Below, piece by piece: positions 58,990-64,000 of a DNA stretch of 64,000 nt. Source of the stretch: Ceratodon purpureus. Its lineage: Eukaryota; Streptophyta; Bryopsida; Pseudoditrichales; Ditrichaceae. The first letter of the stretch is position 1. The number at the start of each line of letters is the position of its first letter. The DNA lies in assembly GCA_014871385.1 (NCBI GenBank), contig CM026426.1, positions 98,048,861 through 98,112,860 of the forward strand, written 5' to 3'. A program made the translations under genes and the position numbers. The notes under the pieces were generated by a model, which worked only from the letters and a program-made list of their open reading frames with translations, searched no databases and had not been told where the DNA came from.

Positions 58990-59526
58990 TTGTGAAGCAC
59001 TGAGATGGAAATTTTCCCCCCCTTTCCTCTCAGAATTGAGTACTAAAACCTAATGAAATGTTGCACTCCTCTAAGACTGCGCTTCCGCACTACGACAACG
59101 TTGGTGGAGCGTAAGGAGAATAGATAGAAACAGTATAAAAACCTTCACACAATGACCACTCCGTTGCATGCGACATCGTGGACCAGAATCCGAGGCGCTC
59201 CCCCTCCAGGTCGCGCCTCAAAACCTAACTGCCACATACCGGCCCAGCCGGTTCACCTACGGCCGATGTGGACCGTCTCTGACATACTTCGTACACGTAA
59301 CTGACGACGTCCTTCTTACATCGTAGCCCCTCCCTTACCCCAGAATACGTAGAAATGCTACTTCGGCCAGAGTTTCCCACTACATCGTTACTCTGAAAAT
59401 TATGTAAAAATCAGAAATAGTCTCCCCAACCCCATGCCAACACATCTCAAGTTCATCGTATCACCAAATACCAGAGAATTCATTCGGAAATCAAAGAATA
59501 CATAACTTCGAGGCCACCCCTGGCCC
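58990..59526. other. Right subterminal region of the piggyBac element
   Basis: No gene. It should contain the promoter of the minus-strand genes; no strong TATA box stands out. Confidence 0.45.
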
Positions 59527-59542
59527 CAACATCCTAAAGGGG
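59527..59542 (-). repeat. Right terminal inverted repeat of the piggyBac element
   Basis: CAACATCCTAAAGGGG on plus, perfect inverted match to 49444-49459. Confidence 0.9.
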
Positions 59543-59546
59543 TTAA
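59543..59546. repeat. TTAA target site duplication, right
   Basis: TTAA directly next to the right terminal repeat. Confidence 0.85.
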
Positions 59547-60193
59547 TACAGCAGCCATTGTGTCAAATCAACGCAATGTGGCAGAACTCACTGTAATTCT
59601 GAATATAATTCAAAAAATAAGATTGGGTAAATCCTACTTACTTTTACCTGTACAATCAAAAACCAAAACTGGCGCATCTATAATGGCGTTGCATAACTTG
59701 GACAACGTGTAAAGCAAACAAGCGGCGCATCTTGCCTGCAATCTTGCTTCATAATCACATTAAATCAAAAGCTTCGATACAAGTGGCCTCTTGCTATTCA
59801 ACTCACGTTAACTTCAAATGTAGAAGAGTAGAAGGTAGTTTTGCAGACTAGACACTCAGTCATTTGCAATGGCAGTGCTGAAGTAAAGGGCAAGGAAGGC
59901 ACTGAAGCGTAGGGGAGGCTGCGAATTGCAGTGGGGAGCGAGAGGAAGGGTGAGAAGGAGACGGTCATTCACTAGCGGCTGCTTAGGTGCATTAGATATG
60001 AGAACTCTGAAGGTCAGGGCAATAAGTTGTACTTCATTGTCTGCGAAACGTTGTGTGGGTCGCTTTGTGTCAATGTTTCCGAATGTCTAATTCTGTTCGA
60101 GTATATCTCTGGAATCGTTTCAGCAGAATTCATACTGCCAAAGTTTTTCCGGAGAAGTGATCTTCCATCAGTGTATCTATATGAGAGTTTCAA
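59547..60193. other. Right flank of the insertion, no recognisable gene
   Basis: AT-rich; nothing supportable. Confidence 0.4.
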
Positions 60194-60545
60194 TTGATAG
60201 GTTTCCAAACTAGTGTTCTTGATAGGCACCGATCCCACCTCTGGTTTTCCACTCAAAATGACTTGCACGGATCTTCTGCAAAATGTAGCTACATATGGCA
60301 TACATGGCATAGTAGCCATATGGATTACGAGCCATGGTTTCTAAGTATGGAGGATGCCGAGAGAATGACCTTACCAATAAGTCCAATCGACAGCCCTCTC
60401 GTGCCCGCGAGCTATGAAATGCCAGAGGAAGCGTCGGAGTCACGCAACAACAGAGATATAGAAACATGTGATTTTGCATAGGATTATGACTTGATATCAA
60501 AGTTTTGGGTCGATATTCAATGTGACACGGAGAGTGAGGATTAGG
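60194..60545 (+). pseudogene. Possible decayed acidic protein fragment
   Basis: On plus a frame reads PWFLSMEDAERMTLPISPID, VPASYEMPEEASESRNN and, after one stop, DYDLISKFWVDIQCDTESED. Composition is protein-like but no family is recognised; the minus strand is also open here. Confidence 0.2.
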
Positions 60546-60784
60546 TACTATTACTGCCTTCAGGTCTAAGAAGATGACGGAGACAAATAGACGCAGATCA
60601 GAGATAATGCAAAGAGGGAACCAAGATATAGATTTCAATATATGGCCATGTTATTCCATGAGTATTTAGTAACAAGTAAGGTGATATCCACAAAAACTTT
60701 ATAGTGTCACTTCATTCATACTAATATAGTATCTATCCAAGTTGTATGTGATGCTAACTAACCAATATAGTCATATATGGAAAC

Positions 60785-61830
60785 TCAGTCGGCCATTCCA
60801 TGTGAACTTCCGCTAAGAGCAGCATGCGAATTTGGTTGGGCAAATCGACCGTCCAATTTGTCAATGTGTTGATGCAAGGTGAGAGCCTGGCTATCCTCAA
60901 TTTTGATGTCAGTGTCAGGTGCCAGTTCAATATCACGTAGAAAGACATTGAACGTGGCCTTGTCTTCTTCAAGGGGGAGGATGTTCCTTCCACTTGACTC
61001 ACACACTTGCACCGATGACCCTATTAACAACATTGGTGTGGTTAGAGAATGTTTGGATAGTTTGAACTAAAATAACACTACGAACAATGAAACGAAAAGG
61101 CTTACCAATACCGCTTGTTAGGTCAAGGACAGCGCTTCGTCAGACTGTGCAGATTTCGATCATTGCTTCCATAAACGCAGGAGATTTTTTCTTCAAGCCC
61201 TGATAGGATCTCGTCTCTTCGCATTGCAGGAAGTTGTCATCGCTCACGAAGTTGTGGAGAACATCCGAGGATTCAGAATTGAAGTCCATGACTTTACTTG
61301 CAATTTCGTTTAACTTAACAGCTGTATGGCTCATGATTTTTTGCCTTAACACCTTTGCTTTGAAAAGTCGCTTCTAAAAACAGAAAGAAAAACTTGACTT
61401 AGATCATTGAGACGATATGTGTGTAACCCAAACGTGCAAGCAAAGGAAACAAGGAGCCAAACGCCTTTACCTATTTTGGAGAGAAGGGTTTGTAGTCGAC
61501 GACGTAAATAATTCTCACGCATTCCCACTCGCTCCCCAAAGCAAGGGAAAATAGTGAAGGCTGCTCCTCCGCAGGAACAAACAATAGTAAATAACCCGAA
61601 TTTGCTAGTAGAGTATCAACAATATGAAATATTGCAGGATACGTAGACCTCTTGATCATGTTCTACGTCGGAGTTTCTGAAGGAAATACGTCGAGGACCT
61701 TGCTGTTGTCCAGTATGTCACAGATAATAAGATCCACGCAGTGTGGACTCGCAACCTTCTTATGTCACCAAAGCTTTCCGCCGTTCATCAGTAAAAAACT
61801 AAATCCAATATCAAAACATTCTTGATCCAA
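60785..61830 (-). pseudogene. Beta-class N4/N6 DNA methyltransferase-like gene, decayed
   Basis: On minus, in order: CVDLIICDILDN (about 61745-61715) at the position of the catalytic (D/N)PP(Y/F) motif IV, here degenerate; then AIFHIVDTLLANSGYLLLFV (61640-61570), the following helix and strand; RSYQGLKKKSPAFMEAMIEI (61215-61155), matching motif X; VLDLTSGIG (61130-61105), an intron with GT-AG borders (61104 to about 61024), then GSSVQVCESSGRNILPLEED, matching motif I and the acidic residue that binds S-adenosylmethionine. The order IV...X-I is that of beta-class amino-methyltransferases (CcrM/RsrI type). Stops near 61660, between 61475 and 61350, and at 61137, plus the altered motif IV, mean the copy is dead. 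Such enzymes are bacterial in origin and rare in eukaryotes. Confidence 0.55.
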
Positions 61831-62354
61831 TACCACTTGGCGCCGGCGCCAAAGGAAGGCTATGATGTGTATATGCGAAAACAAATGTCAAGACCTATTA
61901 AGTCACAATAAAGGAAACATCATCATACTATATGCTTGGTGAACATATAATCTTAGAGGGATGGTATACTTCAGTCAACTCGTCATTCCTAATACATCTC
62001 AAAGTTAACAAAAAGTGATCCTGATAAGACCAGATGATGTATGTAGTGAATTACCCAAAGAACCAAGGGAGGCTACAAAATTGACAAAAAAACAACAAAG
62101 AAACAAACGGGCAATGCGATGATTATCCAAATGGCGCCAGCGCCATTTTCAGATTCTAGTTGCAAAATACATTATAGGTTCTCATAAATAAGTCTTCAAA
62201 TAAATAGACAATTGGCGCCAACGCCACGACTACAGTATTGCGAAGGAAGAAATTGATAACTCCATGATCAGAGTCGGTTGTCATTCTATCAGTGTCGGCT
62301 GTCGGATATCATTCAATCAGCAAGCCCTCTCTATGTGGTACCAACAAACATTAC
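61831..62354. other. AT-rich DNA with three TGGCGCCRRCGCCA palindromes
   Basis: Palindromes at 61838-61851, 62132-62145 and 62213-62226. No gene; may be intron sequence of the methyltransferase-like gene. Confidence 0.5.
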
Positions 62355-62429
62355 TTAGATATTCAAAAGACCAAAGATTAGGTGATACAAGATATGTTTT
62401 AAGCGCAACCATCTCAGGATTGTGCCTCG

Positions 62430-62985
62430 GGGAAAACAGGGCACCCATAGACAAATGTGTTTGATGCCACCCAAGAAGGTCTTGAATTCCGATTGATCGA
62501 TTCCTTCAATAAATTTCTCAAAGGCAATGTTCATGGATACTTTGACACTCTGCGTCACACCCTTTATCTTTAGGGCAGCAAATCGGACATCGCTTGATCT
62601 TTCGGGTTCCGGTTTATGATTATTCCTTGGTGCTTTAGCGGAAACCTTCGGCTACGTCAAATGTTCTTGCTCTCCATCATCCTCAACTACCGAGTTTGTT
62701 CTAGGAGGTTGACGTGGTCTTAAATTGTGCTTCGATACACCAGAAGGACCCGACTGAGAACTACTCTCGCTTGTCACGATACACTCCTCGACTTCCTGCG
62801 CACCTTTCTTCATGGCATCAACTTCTTGTAATACACGTGTTATGATGCCACTCGAATCCACGGTTTGAGATGGTTGAGCAGGGACTTCCTTTCCAGTTAT
62901 CCTAGCAATAATTACTTGCAGCTCATAGAGCAGTATCGGACCATAATGAGTGTCCGTCCCATGGTTAGTTATTGGAACTTAGACA
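62430..62985 (-). pseudogene. Decayed coding sequence upstream of the methyltransferase-like region
   Basis: On minus: HYGPILLYELQVIIARITGK, SSGIITRVLQEVDAMKKGAQ, a Ser/Gln-rich segment, SKHNLRPRQPPRTN, one stop at 62652, then SDVRFAALKIKGVTQSVKVS and KFIEGIDQSEFKTFLGGIKH. No known family recognised. Same strand and order as the methyltransferase-like pieces, so it may be the N-terminal part of that protein. Confidence 0.4.
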
Positions 62986-63025
62986 TATGGAGCTAGACCT
63001 GATTTTGCAGAAATAAGAGTAGATG

Positions 63026-63464
63026 CATTAGGAGAAAAATTGGGTCTCTAGAAGGCCTTGTAAGACAACCCGGATTAGGTGAGCTTCCTGCCCGCTGACA
63101 CTTCTGTGCGAAATCTCATTGGTGGATATCCTGCCCGCTGACAACAAAATTTGCCCCGCTGACAACAGGATTCGCCCCGCTGACAACAGGATCCAGTACT
63201 GTTCAATGGGGTGACAGCAGTGGGCACACGCTCGGTGACAATGTCATTACTGCTTGTATTGTCCAATGGGGGGTGGGGTGTTGTGGGGTGGGGAAGGGAA
63301 GCGATTGGCTGGACCCCCCAAATACCAACTGCTGGCACTGCTGGCAGCATTTGGCGACCTGATGGCACCAGTGGTGCCAGCAGGTAAAGTGCACGGGCAT
63401 GGCAAAAATTCAGGCACGGAAAACCATGAAAAGGCCTTCTGGAGACCTTAAACTTCCCGTAATG
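63026..63464. mobile_element. MITE-like element, 439 bp, family B, copy 2
   Basis: Nearly identical to 26947-27387 over the whole length, including the CCTGCCCGCTGACA repeats and GTGGGGAAGGGAAGCGATTG. Ends CATTAGGAGAAAAATTGGGT and CTTCCCGTAATG. It interrupts decayed minus-strand coding sequence (NGGTNTEERP on the right, and the block from 62985 on the left). Confidence 0.8.
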
Positions 63465-64000
63465 ATAGGCAAGAAGAGGGACGTTCTTCCGTGTTAGTGC
63501 CACCATTCTGATCTCCCTCGCAATTGACTTTTACCACCTCCAAGGTTGCCCCAAGAGCATTGGCTTTCTCTGAATGCGGCGCGGCTTTAATCAATTCCAT
63601 TTCCGTAATCACTTCGTCACGGAGTAACTCATCTGTCAAATCCAAGAATTTTGTGGATTTGTCGTCAACGTTCTCAATGTACCACCTAAGCAATTTTAGA
63701 TGCGGTGGATCGATACATAGCAGCTTCTTTGTTGAGTAGAATCCCGCAGGCAATTGCCTCATCCAATCATTAAAGACAGAGAACCTTTGAAGTTCCCCAT
63801 TTTCCAATGGGATCATGCCATGTGATCCGCAAAGCCACCTGACGAACCTCATTACAAATCGGCGCGCTGGCTTCTCGCCCGATTCGAATGTAGACTGATC
63901 CTACCAGGACTTGTGCCTTACAAGTGGACATTCGTCTAGAAAAATGCTGGAGAAGAACCTATGGCACCCGAACACCATCAAAGTATTCATTGAATCAAGC
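63465..64000 (-). pseudogene. Unrecognised coding sequence, partial at the window edge and cut by a MITE
   Basis: On minus, from the edge: FGCHRFFSSIFLDECPLVRH, FVRWLCGSHGMIPLENGELQ, FNDWMRQLPAGFYSTKKLLC, LKLLRWYIENVDDKSTKFLD, LRDEVITEMELIKAAPHSEK. The frame is open from about 63897 to the MITE boundary, with one stop near 63900. Clear protein character with helical segments but no family recognised. It probably belongs with the block at 62430-62985 and the methyltransferase-like gene. Confidence 0.4.

Larger units (their letters stand above)
49444..59542. mobile_element. Complete 10.1 kb piggyBac-type DNA transposon with B3-domain cargo gene
   Basis: The left end CCCCTTTAGGATGTTG (49444-49459) and the right end CAACATCCTAAAGGGG (59527-59542) are perfect 16-bp inverted repeats. 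Both are flanked by TTAA (49440-49443, 59543-59546). Inside, on the minus strand, are an intact piggyBac transposase, a two-B3-domain protein gene and two unrecognised ORFs. Perfect ends and an open transposase argue for recent insertion. Typical piggyBac elements are 2-6 kb with one gene, so the size and cargo are unusual. Confidence 0.93.

Overview
The window is nuclear DNA from a plant or streptophyte alga. The strongest evidence is one apparently intact, six-exon ethylene receptor of the ETR1 type on the minus strand (about 39.4-43.2 kb). It has plant intron positions and a candidate non-coding 5' exon carrying a CTAGGGTTT-type plant leader. Almost everything else is transposon or repeat DNA in various stages of decay. 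Two further host-gene fragments sit at 10.4-11.2 kb (FAD monooxygenase, kynurenine 3-monooxygenase-like) and 12.6-12.8 kb (last exon of an aldo/keto reductase). The genus cannot be settled from the sequence; a charophyte alga or a seedless land plant would fit.

Layout. 1-4.0 kb: two tandem repeat units on the minus strand, each with a GC-rich short-motif array, a TATA box and a shared leader; the first encodes a coiled-coil plus RING-like protein that runs off the left edge. 4.1-9.7 kb: a decayed Mutator-like element with a Ulp1 protease gene (+) facing a MULE transposase gene (-), saturated with the motif CGAGACA/TGTCTCG. 9.7-13.7 kb: host-gene fragments. 14.0-16.3 kb: second copy of the coiled-coil/RING-like gene. 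17.4-24.0 kb: a decayed hAT transposase and a decayed protein-kinase-like gene, each downstream of a GC array and TATA box. 24.8-30.3 kb: MITEs, two blocks of a tandem repeat of about 106 bp built around a palindrome, and a decayed coiled-coil gene. 32.2-37.2 kb: decayed Cys-rich gene and a decayed piggyBac transposase. 39.4-45.5 kb: the ethylene receptor.

49,444-59,542: the most interesting object, a 10.1 kb piggyBac-type element. It has perfect 16-bp terminal inverted repeats, a TTAA target duplication on both sides, and an intact transposase of about 1081 residues (spliced) with the aspartates and C-terminal cysteine-rich domain of the family. All its recognisable genes are on the minus strand. 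It also carries an intact three-exon gene for a protein with two plant B3 DNA-binding domains, plus two unrecognised ORFs. It looks recently mobile and has taken or evolved a plant transcription-factor-like cargo.

The piggyBac element sits inside older DNA. That DNA contains a decayed beta-class (N4-cytosine/N6-adenine type) DNA methyltransferase-like gene at 60.8-61.8 kb, and a 14-bp palindrome TGGCGCCRRCGCCA that recurs on both flanks of the insertion. A MITE is inserted in the upstream part of that region near the right edge of the window.
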